Source: Halomonas sp. (GTDB lineage: Bacteria > Pseudomonadota > Gammaproteobacteria > Pseudomonadales > Halomonadaceae). From it: DNA of 64,000 bases. A model generated the notes under the pieces. The model was not told the DNA's origin. It worked only from the letters and a program-made list of their open reading frames with translations, and searched no databases. This document shows, piece after piece, positions 34,641 to 43,816 of the stretch. Location of the stretch: positions 248,001 to 312,000 of the forward strand of contig NZ_JAJUFQ010000001.1 in assembly GCF_029263665.1 (NCBI RefSeq), read 5' to 3'. The number at the start of each line of letters is the position of its first letter. Position 1 is the stretch's first letter. The position numbers and the translations under genes are program-made.

Positions 34641-36006
34641 CACGAACCTCCTTGAGAGCATGAACATCAGACGGTGTTGCCTGTTGCTGTGAAGTCGCTT
34701 CACCACGTGAGGCTTCGACCAGCGTCGCCAATGCCTGCAGTACCTCAGCAGAATCACCAATCACTGAAAGATCGGCGCGCTTGACCATGTCACAACCAGC
34801 ATCACTGTTGATGGCAACCACCTTGTCGCAGCGCTGGATGCCCTGCAGGTGCTGAATGGCACCACTGATGCCCACCGCCACATAGACCCGGGCACTGACC
34901 CAGGTACCGGTAGCGCCCACCTGGCGGTTACGCGGCATGAAGCCATCGTCCACGGCCACTCGGGATGCCCCTTCCGTGGCCCCAAGCACCCTGGCCGCGT
35001 GATGGAAACCCTCCCAGTCACGAATACCATTGCCTGCGGACAGAATGAACTCGGCCTCATCCAGGGCGATGGCAGACGGATCCACCGCCACGGCTCCCAG
35101 GTCTTCAATGGATGAGCCAATAACCTCGCCGGCTCCTTCATTGGCCTGAATGGCTACCAGGTCCAGCCCCTCCACCTCGGCGGCGGCATGGCGTGTTTCC
35201 ACGACTGGCTCAGCACATTCAGCCAACGCGATAGCCACACGTGGCAACGGGCGCGGCTGATCCCAGCGCCCGGAACCAGACCGACACACACAGCTCCACC
35301 CCGTGGCGGCCTGCTCGTCCTCATCCACCCGCCACAGGCCACAAGCCGGACGCTCACCAAGCTGCACAGCGAGACGACGCCCCAGATCACCGCCACCGAG
35401 AACGGTGTCAGGCAACATCCAATGACGTGGCAGCAAGGCCGCTTCCAGAGACATCAGCGCAGCAAGGCGTTCCTCCGGCGCATATCCGGAGGCTATCGGG
35501 AAGCAGACGACACGGTCCGCACCAGCTTCATCGAGGCCTTCGGGAATGCTGTCACCGAAGACAACGGCCAGCACGGCACCTTGCTCGACCCCAGGCTGAT
35601 CCGCCAGCCTCCGGGCCAGACCAAACAGGTCTCGATCATGCTCAGTCAGGCGACCACTACCCGTATCCGGCACCACCGCGATGAAGAAGTCCGGCTCGGC
35701 AATATCCACTTGGCGGCGATTGTCTTGCTTGGCCGTATTGCCCGCCCTGCCGCGCAAGCTATCCGTCGCACCTACCTGGGCACCGCTGCGGTCGATACGC
35801 TTGCGCCCATTGGGGCCGATGAAGCCCACGGCATGGGGGTTGCGGCGCATGCGGCCATTGGGCCCCATCCATTCAATGGCAAGGGCCGATCCACCGACCT
35901 GGCCAAGGGCAGCAAGCGCCTGTTCATGCTCTGGGTGCAGGCGATTGCGAGCAATCCACTCCAGGCGCGGATCTCTCCGCACCCGGTCCTGGTTGGACGA
36001 ACTCAT
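34630..36006 (-). CDS. etfA: Electron transfer flavoprotein alpha subunit (dimethylglycine pathway)
   Basis: 458 residues. The C-terminal FAD-binding domain is diagnostic: VGATGTWVSARVYVAVGISGAIQHLQG (about residues 365-391) followed by KVVAINSDAGCDMVKRADLSVIGD. The N-terminal 100 residues are a basic extension containing two similar pieces, WMGPNGRMRRNPHAVG and FIGPNGRKRIDRSG, not found in housekeeping EtfA. The start overlaps the dgcB stop by 4 bases. The extension may dock the ETF on its membrane or flavoenzyme partner (inference). Confidence 0.9.
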   Translation of the reverse strand: MSSSNQDRVRRDPRLEWIARNRLHPEHEQALAALGQVGGSALAIEWMGPNGRMRRNPHAVGFIGPNGRKRIDRSGAQVGATDSLRGRAGNTAKQDNRRQVDIAEPDFFIAVVPDTGSGRLTEHDRDLFGLARRLADQPGVEQGAVLAVVFGDSIPEGLDEAGADRVVCFPIASGYAPEERLAALMSLEAALLPRHWMLPDTVLGGGDLGRRLAVQLGERPACGLWRVDEDEQAATGWSCVCRSGSGRWDQPRPLPRVAIALAECAEPVVETRHAAAEVEGLDLVAIQANEGAGEVIGSSIEDLGAVAVDPSAIALDEAEFILSAGNGIRDWEGFHHAARVLGATEGASRVAVDDGFMPRNRQVGATGTWVSARVYVAVGISGAIQHLQGIQRCDKVVAINSDAGCDMVKRADLSVIGDSAEVLQALATLVEASRGEATSQQQATPSDVHALKEVRDVA

Positions 36007-38012
36007 GGGCTCACCTCCACAACTTGAGGCCTGGCAGCACGTTCTTTTCCGGATGCATCCTCGCTAACCAGCGCATCTGCCACCAACTCGGCAATATCAC
36101 GCACCTGGGCGGTGGCATCCACGACACCCTCGAGCATGGCAGTACACTGCGGACAACCCACCGCGACCAGTTCTGCTCCGGTTTCCGCGACATCCTGCAT
36201 GCGCATATCGGGAATCCTGCGCTCACCGGGGATATCGGTAATCGGCGCACCACCGCCACCGCCACAGCAACGTGAACGGAAGCCCGAGCGCTGCATCTCG
36301 TTCAGCTCGATGCCAAGCGCCGTGAGCACCCGACGTGGCGCTTCATACTCGCCATTGTATCGGCCGAGATAGCAGGGATCGTGATAGGTCACTGAGCCGC
36401 CTTTCCAGCTGCGCAGACTCAAGCGATCAGCCGCCATCAGCTCATCGATGTAGGTACTGTGGTGACGCACACGATAGTGGCCACCAAAGGCACCATACTC
36501 ATTGCTCAACACATGGAAGCTGTGCGGATCGCAGGTGACGATGGTCTGGAAACGGTACTTTTCCAGGGTCGCGATATTGGCCTTGGCCAAGCGCTGAAAG
36601 GTGGCTTCATCGCCCAGGCGACGTGCCACATCTCCGCTATCGCGCTCTTCGTCTCCGAGCACGGCGAAGTCCACCCCGGCAGCACGCAGCACCTTGACCA
36701 ATGCACGCAGGGTGCGCTGGTTACGCATGTCGAAAGCGCCATCGCCCAACCACAGCAGCACATCGACCTGACCGAGATCACGCATCAATGGCAAGGAGAG
36801 ATCTGCCGCCCAGTGCATGCGCGCTGCCGGCGCATAGCCATTGGGGTTGTCGGTAGCAATTAGGTTATCGATGACCTCCGAGCCCTTGCCCGGTGTCTGC
36901 CCCTGTTCCAGCGTCATGAAGCGACGCATGTCGACGATGGCATCGACGTGCTCGATCATCATCGGGCATTCTTCGACACAGGCGCGACAGGTCGTGCAGG
37001 ACCATAAAGTATCCGCATCGAGCAGCGCACCACCCGCCTCGACCACGATCGGACCAGAAGGGTTGCCCTGATGCTCACCCACCGCCTTGCCCGGATAGGG
37101 AGATCCGGCATAAGCCGCATCGCTGCGACCGGTCATGCCCAGCACCATGTCCTGGATCAGCTTCTTGGGGTTGAGCGGCTGACCAGCGGCAAAGGCCGGG
37201 CATACTGCTTCGCAGCGCCCGCATTGCACACAGGCATCGAAACCCAGGCGCTGATTCCAGGTGAAGTCTTCGGGCGTTGCCACACCCAGTGGTGCAGTTT
37301 CATCCTCGAGATTCAGCGCCTTGAGTCCCGTGGAGCGATGGACCTTGCCCTCGCGATCAGACTTGCGAGTAGAGAAGCGCTCCGCCCTGCGGTGAAAAGC
37401 CAGATGCAAGGCGCCAGCAAAGGCGTGCTTCATCGGCCCACCCCAGGTCATGCCCAGCAACAACTCAGCCAGGCCAAGCCCGAGGGCGACCAGTAAAACA
37501 GCGGCCAGGGCCCAGCCCATCACGCCAGAGATCAATCCCTCCGGCAGCAGGCCCAGGTTGGCCAGGGCGATCAGAAAGACGCTGGCCGAAAAGGCCTGCA
37601 GGCTTTTCGGCAACCGCATCCAAGGGCCTTTCGACAATCTTGCCGGCGGATGACGGCGACGCTTGGCCACCAGCCGCGCACCAACGAACATCGTGGCACT
37701 GAAGAGCAGCAACAGCACTTCCAGCACCGTCTCTACGCTGCCGGGCAGCGGAACCAGGTACACCACCAGCAACAGAGCCGCCGCCGCAACAAAACCACCA
37801 GCAGTGGCCACGTGGGTATTGGCAAAGACCTTGTCACGCGCCACGACATGGTGGAGATCGACCAGATAACGACGCGGCATGGCCATCAGCCCGGCAAGCA
37901 CCGGAACCGGTGACGGCCTGCCCCGCCGCCACAAAGCAATGCGCCTGGCAGCACCGACCACAGCCAGCGCCAGCACTGCCAACAGCAACATAGGGAGAAG
38001 AGTATTCAGCAT
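36003..38012 (-). CDS. dgcB: Dimethylglycine demethylation protein DgcB, membrane Fe-S oxidoreductase
   Basis: 669 residues from ATG 38012 (MLNTLLPM), with TGAGGT seven bases upstream. The N-terminal 200 residues are a DUF3483-type membrane domain with several hydrophobic segments. Two [4Fe-4S] clusters follow (CVQCGRCEAVCP and CTTCRACVEECP). The C-terminus has two CCG-type domains (HDPCYLGRYNGE ... RCCGGGGGAP; VGCPQCTAML), as in heterodisulfide reductase D-like proteins. It probably moves electrons from ETF to the quinone pool. A frame extended to 38162 is made of the heptamer repeat and is not coding. Confidence 0.9.
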   Translation of the reverse strand: MLNTLLPMLLLAVLALAVVGAARRIALWRRGRPSPVPVLAGLMAMPRRYLVDLHHVVARDKVFANTHVATAGGFVAAAALLLVVYLVPLPGSVETVLEVLLLLFSATMFVGARLVAKRRRHPPARLSKGPWMRLPKSLQAFSASVFLIALANLGLLPEGLISGVMGWALAAVLLVALGLGLAELLLGMTWGGPMKHAFAGALHLAFHRRAERFSTRKSDREGKVHRSTGLKALNLEDETAPLGVATPEDFTWNQRLGFDACVQCGRCEAVCPAFAAGQPLNPKKLIQDMVLGMTGRSDAAYAGSPYPGKAVGEHQGNPSGPIVVEAGGALLDADTLWSCTTCRACVEECPMMIEHVDAIVDMRRFMTLEQGQTPGKGSEVIDNLIATDNPNGYAPAARMHWAADLSLPLMRDLGQVDVLLWLGDGAFDMRNQRTLRALVKVLRAAGVDFAVLGDEERDSGDVARRLGDEATFQRLAKANIATLEKYRFQTIVTCDPHSFHVLSNEYGAFGGHYRVRHHSTYIDELMAADRLSLRSWKGGSVTYHDPCYLGRYNGEYEAPRRVLTALGIELNEMQRSGFRSRCCGGGGGAPITDIPGERRIPDMRMQDVAETGAELVAVGCPQCTAMLEGVVDATAQVRDIAELVADALVSEDASGKERAARPQVVEVSP

Positions 38013-38054
38013 AGCCAGTACCTCAGGCAATTCAGGCTGCAAGAACGACAATGG

Positions 38055-38107
<53 letters not shown>

Positions 38108-38225
38108 AGCAGTCTCGAGTACAAGTGCACAGCGCTGAACTCTTGCCAGCCCAATGACTCAACAGTGGCTATTGCTAGGTTTTACTTACCGCTTAAAACT
38201 CATTACTTACGGCTCTCGATCTCGA

Positions 38226-40304
38226 TTAGACGTCCTTGCACAACCGCAACGCATCATAGATCGCTGCATGCGTATTGCGCGGCGCAGTGCAGTCACCTAG
38301 ACGGAACAGGACAAAGCCTTCGCCATTGCCGAGCTTCTCCAGGCACGGCTGGGCTTCGGCCGCATAAAGCGCTTCCAGATCCACCTGGCCGTGGTTGAGA
38401 GACCCAGCCTTGAGCTCCAGATACAGCGCCTCATCCGGACGCACGCCATTCTCCACCACCACCTGATCGACCACTCGCTCTTCCTGGGCGCCGGTATATT
38501 CGTTCTCCAGCACGGCCACGAGCTTGTCGCCTTCACGGTAGACCTCATGCAACATGAGATCGCCCGTCATGATGACTTCCTTCTCGTAGAGGCTGCGGTA
38601 ATACGTGGGGAACGTGGTACCGCCCACGGCAGCCCCAGGCTTGATATCGTCGGTGACGATTTCGACCTTGGCCCCTTTGTCCGCCAGGAAGTCAGCCGTG
38701 GAGACCCCGGAGAATTCACAGATGGCGTCGTAGATGAGCACGTTCTTGCCCGGCGCCACTTTGCCGGAAAGGATATCCCAGGTACTCACGACCAGGCTCT
38801 TTTCCGGATCAGCGTCATAGCCCCATTGCGGATACTGAGACAGGAACGGTTGCCCACCCGTGGCCAGCACCACCAGATCCGGGCGCAGGTCCTGAATGGT
38901 CGCCACGTCGGCGCGAGTCCCCAGGCGCAGATCGACCTGAAGGCGAGCCAGCTCCAACTGATACCAGCGGGTGATACCGGCAATCTGGTCGCGTTGCGGT
39001 GCCTTGGCTGCCAAGGTGATCTGGCCACCCAATGCATCTTCGGCCTCGAACAGGGTCACTTCATGGCCACGCTCGGCCAGGACTCTGGCGGCTTCCATGC
39101 CACCGGGACCACCACCGACCACCACGGCACGGCGCTTGGCGCCTTCTGTCGGCTCGATGATATGCGGCAGGCCCATGTACTCGCGGGATGTGGCAGCATT
39201 CTGGATACACAGTACATCGAGGCCCTGATACTGGCGGTCAATGCAGTAGTTGGCACCAACGCACTGTTTGATCTGATCAACCTGATTCATCTTGATCTTG
39301 GCGATCAGGTGCGGATCGGCAATGTGCGCACGCGTCATGCCGACCAGGTCTACATAACCACCCTCGAGAATGCGGTTGGCCTGAGTCGGATCCTTGATGT
39401 TCTGGGCATGGATCACCGGCACACTGACCACTTCCTTGATGCCCGACGCCAGATGCAGGAAAGGCTCCGGCGGATAGGACATGTTGGGAATGACGTTGGC
39501 CAGGGTATTGTGCGTATCGCAACCGGAGCCAATCACACCAAAGAAGTCGATCATGCCAGTGGCATCGTAGTAGGCAGCAATCTGCTTCATGTCGTCGTGG
39601 GTGAGGCCATCAGGATGGAACTCATCACCACAGATACGCATGCCGACAACGAAGTCATTACCGACTTCGGCACGTACCGCCTTGAGCACTTCCATGCCAA
39701 AGCGCATGCGATTCTCGAAGCTACCGCCCCATTCGTCTTCACGCTTGTTGACGCGCGGGCTCCAGAACTGGTCGATCAGGTGCTGGTGGACAGCAGACAG
39801 CTCAACGCCATCCAATCCACCTTCCTTGGCTCGGCGCGCCGCCTGAGCGAAGTCACCGATGATACGCCAGATCTCTTCTTCCTCGATGGTCTTGCAGGTA
39901 GACCGGTGGACTGGCTCACGAATGCCGGAAGGTGACAGCAATGTCGACCAATCATATCCGTCCCAACGGGAACGACGTCCCATATGGGTAATCTGGATCA
40001 TGATCTTGCCGCCGTGCTTGTGCACGGCATCAGCGAGATTCTGGAAATGCGGGATGATGCGGTCGGTGGACAGGTTCACCGAACTCCACCAGCCCTGGGG
40101 GCTGTCGATGGACACGACGGAAGAACCACCGCAGATACACAGGCCACAGCCACCCTTGGCCTTTTCTTCGTAGTACTTGACGTAACGCTCGCTGGTCATG
40201 CCACCATCGGTGGCATAAACCTCGGCGTGGGCCGTGCTGACCACGCGGTTACGGATGGTCTGGCTGCCAATCTGGATCGGTTGGAAGATAGCATCAAAAG
40301 CCAT
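38226..40304 (-). CDS. dgcA: Dimethylglycine demethylase DgcA (NADH:flavin oxidoreductase / TMADH family)
   Basis: 692 residues. The N-terminal FMN TIM barrel (FQPIQIGSQTIRNRVVSTAHAEVYA; GVELSAVHQHLIDQFWSPRVNKREDEWGGSFENR) leads to an Fe-S segment (CVGANYC ... LCIQNAA, about residues 345-370). A C-terminal dinucleotide-binding domain follows (AVVVGGGPGGMEAARVLAERGHEVTLFE; VLATGGQP). It converts dimethylglycine to sarcosine and formaldehyde. The Fe-S segment has alanine where trimethylamine dehydrogenase has the second cysteine. The gene directly precedes dgcB, etfA and etfB in transcription order. Confidence 0.92.
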   Translation of the reverse strand: MAFDAIFQPIQIGSQTIRNRVVSTAHAEVYATDGGMTSERYVKYYEEKAKGGCGLCICGGSSVVSIDSPQGWWSSVNLSTDRIIPHFQNLADAVHKHGGKIMIQITHMGRRSRWDGYDWSTLLSPSGIREPVHRSTCKTIEEEEIWRIIGDFAQAARRAKEGGLDGVELSAVHQHLIDQFWSPRVNKREDEWGGSFENRMRFGMEVLKAVRAEVGNDFVVGMRICGDEFHPDGLTHDDMKQIAAYYDATGMIDFFGVIGSGCDTHNTLANVIPNMSYPPEPFLHLASGIKEVVSVPVIHAQNIKDPTQANRILEGGYVDLVGMTRAHIADPHLIAKIKMNQVDQIKQCVGANYCIDRQYQGLDVLCIQNAATSREYMGLPHIIEPTEGAKRRAVVVGGGPGGMEAARVLAERGHEVTLFEAEDALGGQITLAAKAPQRDQIAGITRWYQLELARLQVDLRLGTRADVATIQDLRPDLVVLATGGQPFLSQYPQWGYDADPEKSLVVSTWDILSGKVAPGKNVLIYDAICEFSGVSTADFLADKGAKVEIVTDDIKPGAAVGGTTFPTYYRSLYEKEVIMTGDLMLHEVYREGDKLVAVLENEYTGAQEERVVDQVVVENGVRPDEALYLELKAGSLNHGQVDLEALYAAEAQPCLEKLGNGEGFVLFRLGDCTAPRNTHAAIYDALRLCKDV

Positions 40305-40305
40305 G

Positions 40306-40875
40306 TCAGACTCCTCGACCCTCGCCGGTCTGTTGCTGGGTGGCAGTCAAGGGTTGCACCTCAAAACGGCCAACCTCACATCCGGACTCGGCAGCGCTCT
40401 GGGTCTGCAGTGCCACGGTACGCAGCGAGCTGCCACGGGCCTGCAGAATCTGATCCAGGGCCCCGGCAAACCAGCCGGTAAACATGTATTCGATCTTGCG
40501 TCCGACCTTGCCGAGCTGGTAGACGAAAGCGCTGTGCTCAAGACGCACCGCTGCAGTCCCCGCATCAAGATCAATGGCTTCGGTAATGAAGTGGCCCCAG
40601 CCACGCTGGGACAGGCGCTTCATGTAATGCTCAAATACGGCTTCACCTTCCAGGCCATGCAATTCAGCCTCTTTCTCACACCAGTGCCAGGCACTCTTGT
40701 AACCGGCGTGATAAAGAATCTCGGCATAGCGTTCAGCCCCTAGGGCCTCCTCTACTGCGACATGGTTATTGATGAAAAAGTGTCGTGGTACGTACAGCAT
40801 CGGCAGGGCGTCAGTGGTCCACACACCCGTCTCGACATCCACTTCAATCGGCAGCTCAGGGGCCATCTTGGTCAC
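40306..40875 (-). CDS. DUF5943-like protein of the dimethylglycine operon
   Basis: 189 residues from a GTG at 40875 with AGG eight bases upstream, or 186 from ATG 40866 (MAPELPIEVDVETG). It is soluble. Recognisable blocks are LPMLYVPRHFFINNH, YKSAWHWCEKEAELHGLEG and QRGWGHFITEAIDLDAGTAAVRLEHSAFVYQ, matching the conserved gene between the dipeptidase and dgcA in Pseudomonas (PA5397-type). The HSAFVY and H-rich segments recall the V4R/small-molecule-binding fold. The function is unknown; strict co-location with dgcA suggests a role in demethylation or folding of DgcA. Confidence 0.75.
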   Translation of the reverse strand: MTKMAPELPIEVDVETGVWTTDALPMLYVPRHFFINNHVAVEEALGAERYAEILYHAGYKSAWHWCEKEAELHGLEGEAVFEHYMKRLSQRGWGHFITEAIDLDAGTAAVRLEHSAFVYQLGKVGRKIEYMFTGWFAGALDQILQARGSSLRTVALQTQSAAESGCEVGRFEVQPLTATQQQTGEGRGV

Positions 40876-40923
40876 GGTTGTTACCTCGAAATATCTTGTT
40901 GTGACGGGTGAACAACACCCGGC

Positions 40924-40949
40924 TTCAGCACTCGGTTTCAGCACTCGAT
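40924..40949. repeat. 13-bp direct repeat, two copies
   Basis: TTCAGCACTCGGT followed at once by TTCAGCACTCGAT, in the gap between the dipeptidase stop and the DUF5943-like start. Confidence 0.7.
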
Positions 40950-40970
40950 TTCAATAAGGAGAAGGCAGGC

Positions 40971-42014
40971 TTATTCGCCCCAGACGTCCTTGAGAACTCT
41001 TACCCAGTTCTCACCCATGATCTTGCGCACCTGCTGCTCGCTCATGCCGCGACGCAGCAGGGCTTCGGTGAGATTGCCGAACTCGCCAATGGTGCGGATG
41101 CCCTTGGGGTTGATGATCTCGCCAAAGGAGGTCAGACGACGGGCGTAGCCCTTGTCATGGGTCAGCCACTCGAAGAAGTTCTGGTCGTGGCCCTGAGTGA
41201 AGTCGGTACCGATACCGATGGCATCTTCACCAACGATGTTCATCACGTACTCGATGGCTTCGACATAGTCATCGACGGTGGCGTTGACGCCGGCACGCAG
41301 GAAGGGAGTGAACATGGTCACGCCGACGAAACCGCCATGATCGGCGATGAACTTGAGTTCCTCATCGGACTTGTTGCGCGGGTGCTCCTTCAGCCCTGAA
41401 GGCAGGCAGTGGGAGTAACACACAGGTTTCTTGGACTCGAGAATCACTTCCTGTGAGGTATTGCTACCGACATGCGACAGGTCGCACATCACCCCGACGC
41501 GGTTCATTTCAGCGACGATTTCCCGTCCAAAACCGGACAGACCGCCATCACGCTCATAGCAACCGGTGCCCACGAGGTTCTGGGTGTTGTAGCAAAGCTG
41601 CACGATACCCACACCGAGCTGCTTGAAGACTTCCACGTAGCCAATCTGGTCTTCGAAGGCGTGGGCATTCTGGAAACCAAAGATGATGCCGGTCTTGCCC
41701 TCTTCCTTGGCGCGGCGAATATCGGCGGTGGTTCGCACTGGACGCACCAGGTCGCTGCACTCTTCCATCAGCGCGTTGGAAGACACAATGTTGTCTACCG
41801 TCGCTTGAAAACCTTCCCAGACGGACACCGTGCAGTTTGCCGCGGTAAGCCCACCACGACGCATGTCCTCGAACAGCTCACGGTTCCATTTGGCAATGAC
41901 CAGACCGTCGATCACCGTCGCCTCACGGTGCAGAGAGGCAGCATCCCCGGACTGCCCCTGACCTTGGGTCGAGGGTGTTTGGGTGGCAGGGGGCTGAGTT
42001 ATAGGAGAATTCAT
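40971..42014 (-). CDS. Membrane dipeptidase family (M19) protein of the dimethylglycine operon
   Basis: 347 residues. M19 renal-dipeptidase fold: ATVIDGLVIAKWN at the start of the barrel (the usual metal-binding H-x-D is replaced by DGLV), EVFKQLGVGIVQLCYN, NRVGVMCDLSHVGSNTSQEV, KPVCYSHCLPSG, and IGIGTDFTQGHDQNF. The N-terminal 25 residues are low-complexity (Pro, Gln, Thr). Pseudomonas carries the same gene next to dgcA (PA5396-type). It is the first gene of the minus-strand run toward etfB. A peptidase activity in betaine catabolism has no obvious place, so it may act on another amide or N-substituted substrate. Confidence 0.82.
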   Translation of the reverse strand: MNSPITQPPATQTPSTQGQGQSGDAASLHREATVIDGLVIAKWNRELFEDMRRGGLTAANCTVSVWEGFQATVDNIVSSNALMEECSDLVRPVRTTADIRRAKEEGKTGIIFGFQNAHAFEDQIGYVEVFKQLGVGIVQLCYNTQNLVGTGCYERDGGLSGFGREIVAEMNRVGVMCDLSHVGSNTSQEVILESKKPVCYSHCLPSGLKEHPRNKSDEELKFIADHGGFVGVTMFTPFLRAGVNATVDDYVEAIEYVMNIVGEDAIGIGTDFTQGHDQNFFEWLTHDKGYARRLTSFGEIINPKGIRTIGEFGNLTEALLRRGMSEQQVRKIMGENWVRVLKDVWGE

Positions 42015-42123
42015 CGCGATTATCCTGTCCGGTGAATGGAGCTCGCGTCCGAAGGACGCGTCATGCCGGCAGGATAGCGCCGCCTTCAGTACCTCCGGCT
42101 CCTGATAGCGACGGCCAGAATTC

Positions 42124-42163
42124 CAAAAACGTCATGGCCGTCGGTCAGAGACCAACGGCCATG
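42124..42163 (-). terminator. Intrinsic terminator of the gbdR-like gene
   Basis: A perfect outer stem CATGGCCGT / ACGGCCATG with inner GGTC / GACC pairs. On the minus strand it is followed by ACGTTTTTGG. It lies 40 bases past the regulator stop and upstream of the dipeptidase gene. Confidence 0.8.
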
Positions 42164-42202
42164 AAATGAGAGGAGAGAGATGAGAAAAGCTAGCAAATGG
42201 CG

Positions 42203-43336
42203 TCAGGCCGAAATGATTCGGCAAGTACCGTAGGTAGGCTCCCCACGAGCATGTTCCAGCGCCGCCATGGCCTGGGAAATAGGTTCCAGGTTCTTGCTAT
42301 GCAATGGTGCTGGCACGGGTTCAGGCACGGCCGAGGCAGCCATTGCTGGCGTAAAGGCACTCCAGCCCAAGCGTTCTTCACGCGGAGGGAAGCCGAAGAA
42401 TTCGCGATAGCACTTGGAAAAGTGCGGCGTGGAAACGAAACCACAGGCCGCCGCGATGTCGATGATCGACATGGATGTCTGCTTGAGCAGCTGACGGGCC
42501 CGGTTCAGGCGCAGACGCATGTAATAGCGCGAGGGAGAACACTTCAAGTTACGCTGGAACAATCGTTCCAGCTGACGACGTGACAGGTTGACATAGCTGG
42601 CCAGCTCATCGAGATCGATGGGCTCTTCCAGATTCGCCTCCATCAGGGTGACAATCTCCTGGAGGCGTGGCTGGGTAGTGCCCAGGACATGCTTGAGAGG
42701 AACGCGCTGCTGATCCTGCTCACTACGTACCCGGTCGTAGATGAACATGTCGGAGATCCCCGCCGCCAGCTCACGGCCATGATCACGTGCAATCAATGTC
42801 AGCATCATGTCCAGAGGGGCGGTACCACCGGAAGCAGTGAAACGCTCTCGGTCGATGGAAAACAGCTTCGATGTCAGGGAGATTCCAGGGAAATCCTCCT
42901 GCAATGCTGCCTGGCACTCCCAGTGGGTGCTGACTTCATAGCCTTCCAGCAGCCCGGCCCGGGCCAGGGCCCAGGCCCCGGTACATACCGCGCCGAAGCG
43001 GCTTACGTGACGGGCCTGGTGACGCAGCCATGTGGCATGCTGCGGCTTGACCGTACGCGTCGGAGCAACACCTCCGCAGACCACGATCATATCCAGCGAC
43101 AAGGGCACTGACGTCGATGCATCCGGTGTCACGGTCAAGCCATCGCTGGCCTGCACGACGGCACCATCCAGGCTCAGGGTATACCAGCGATACAGCTCCT
43201 GGCCCGAAAGCTGATTGGCCATCCGCAGGGGATCGATCGCCGACGCCAGGGAAATCAGGGTGAAGTCATCCAGCAGCAAAAAGCCAATGGTCTGGGGCGC
43301 GGTGCCTCGCGGCATCGCGTTATTATTCACGGTCAT
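42203..43336 (-). CDS. gbdR: GbdR-like activator of betaine catabolism (GlxA/AraC family)
   Basis: 377 residues from ATG 43336, with GGAGG five bases upstream (ATG 43348 overlaps that site). The N-terminal GATase1-like domain is IGFLLLDDFTLISLASAIDPLRMANQLSG with DMIVVCGGVAP and GAVCTGAWALARAGLLEG. The C-terminal AraC domain is DLDELASYVNLSRRQLERLFQRN and SIIDIAAACGFVSTPHFSKCYREFFGFPPR. The N-terminal phrase and its place beside dgc genes fit GbdR, which responds to betaine and dimethylglycine and activates gbc, dgc and sox genes in Pseudomonas. It is transcribed toward the dgc run but separated by a terminator. Confidence 0.83.
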   Translation of the reverse strand: MTVNNNAMPRGTAPQTIGFLLLDDFTLISLASAIDPLRMANQLSGQELYRWYTLSLDGAVVQASDGLTVTPDASTSVPLSLDMIVVCGGVAPTRTVKPQHATWLRHQARHVSRFGAVCTGAWALARAGLLEGYEVSTHWECQAALQEDFPGISLTSKLFSIDRERFTASGGTAPLDMMLTLIARDHGRELAAGISDMFIYDRVRSEQDQQRVPLKHVLGTTQPRLQEIVTLMEANLEEPIDLDELASYVNLSRRQLERLFQRNLKCSPSRYYMRLRLNRARQLLKQTSMSIIDIAAACGFVSTPHFSKCYREFFGFPPREERLGWSAFTPAMAASAVPEPVPAPLHSKNLEPISQAMAALEHARGEPTYGTCRIISA

Positions 43337-43659
43337 GGTCACCTCCATCGTGGCTGGGATACCGCAGTCTGCTAATCCGCCACCTTTCTGGTGTTGTTAT
43401 TAGGTCAGTATGCAGCCCGCCGGGAGGTATCGCTCGATGGATAGAGCCAGTCGTTGCGACCAGATCACGAGTCAGGAGTTTTGCCGACGAGTTCAAGCGA
43501 AATGTATTCTGGAACAGTGCAACAATGCACAGCAAAAATTACTATCGCACGACCACAACATAATGAATTGCGACAATGATGTCGTTTCTGGAACATTACA
43601 GGTCGCCTGAGAGACGCTCCACCTCTCCACAACCCTCTGTTGCATGGGGAAAAATCGAT

Positions 43660-43696
43660 AAAAAAACCTGTTGGAACAGAGGTCCCAACAGGTTTT
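43660..43696. terminator. Intrinsic terminator of the frmA-fghA run
   Basis: Stem AAAACCTGTTGG / CCCAACAGGTTTT with T tracts on both strands. Minus-strand transcription from fghA reaches it about 115 bases after the stop. Confidence 0.88.
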
Positions 43697-43748
43697 TCTC
43701 AGACTTTATTGCTACTTATCTCTACTACTTTGGGTTTATCACCTGCGT

Positions 43749-43816
43749 GACATGAGCAAGCACAGGCACTTATCGCGCATGCCTAGTCGCGCAAACCTAG
43801 AGTCGCGCAAACCTAG
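43749..43816. repeat. Family A element fragment followed by a 16-bp repeat
   Basis: CATGAGCAAG then CAGGCACTT and CCTAG match the last 38 bases of the family A element with a few changes. The segment CCTAGAGTCGCGCAAA then occurs about twice (43782-43816), overlapping the fghA stop codon. Confidence 0.55.

Noticed and set aside
38391..39935. 514-codon plus-strand frame opposite dgcA
   Set aside because: Antisense shadow of dgcA. The same applies to 29622-30905 (opposite fdhA), 54560-56146 (opposite rpoD) and 18887-19900 (opposite glyA).
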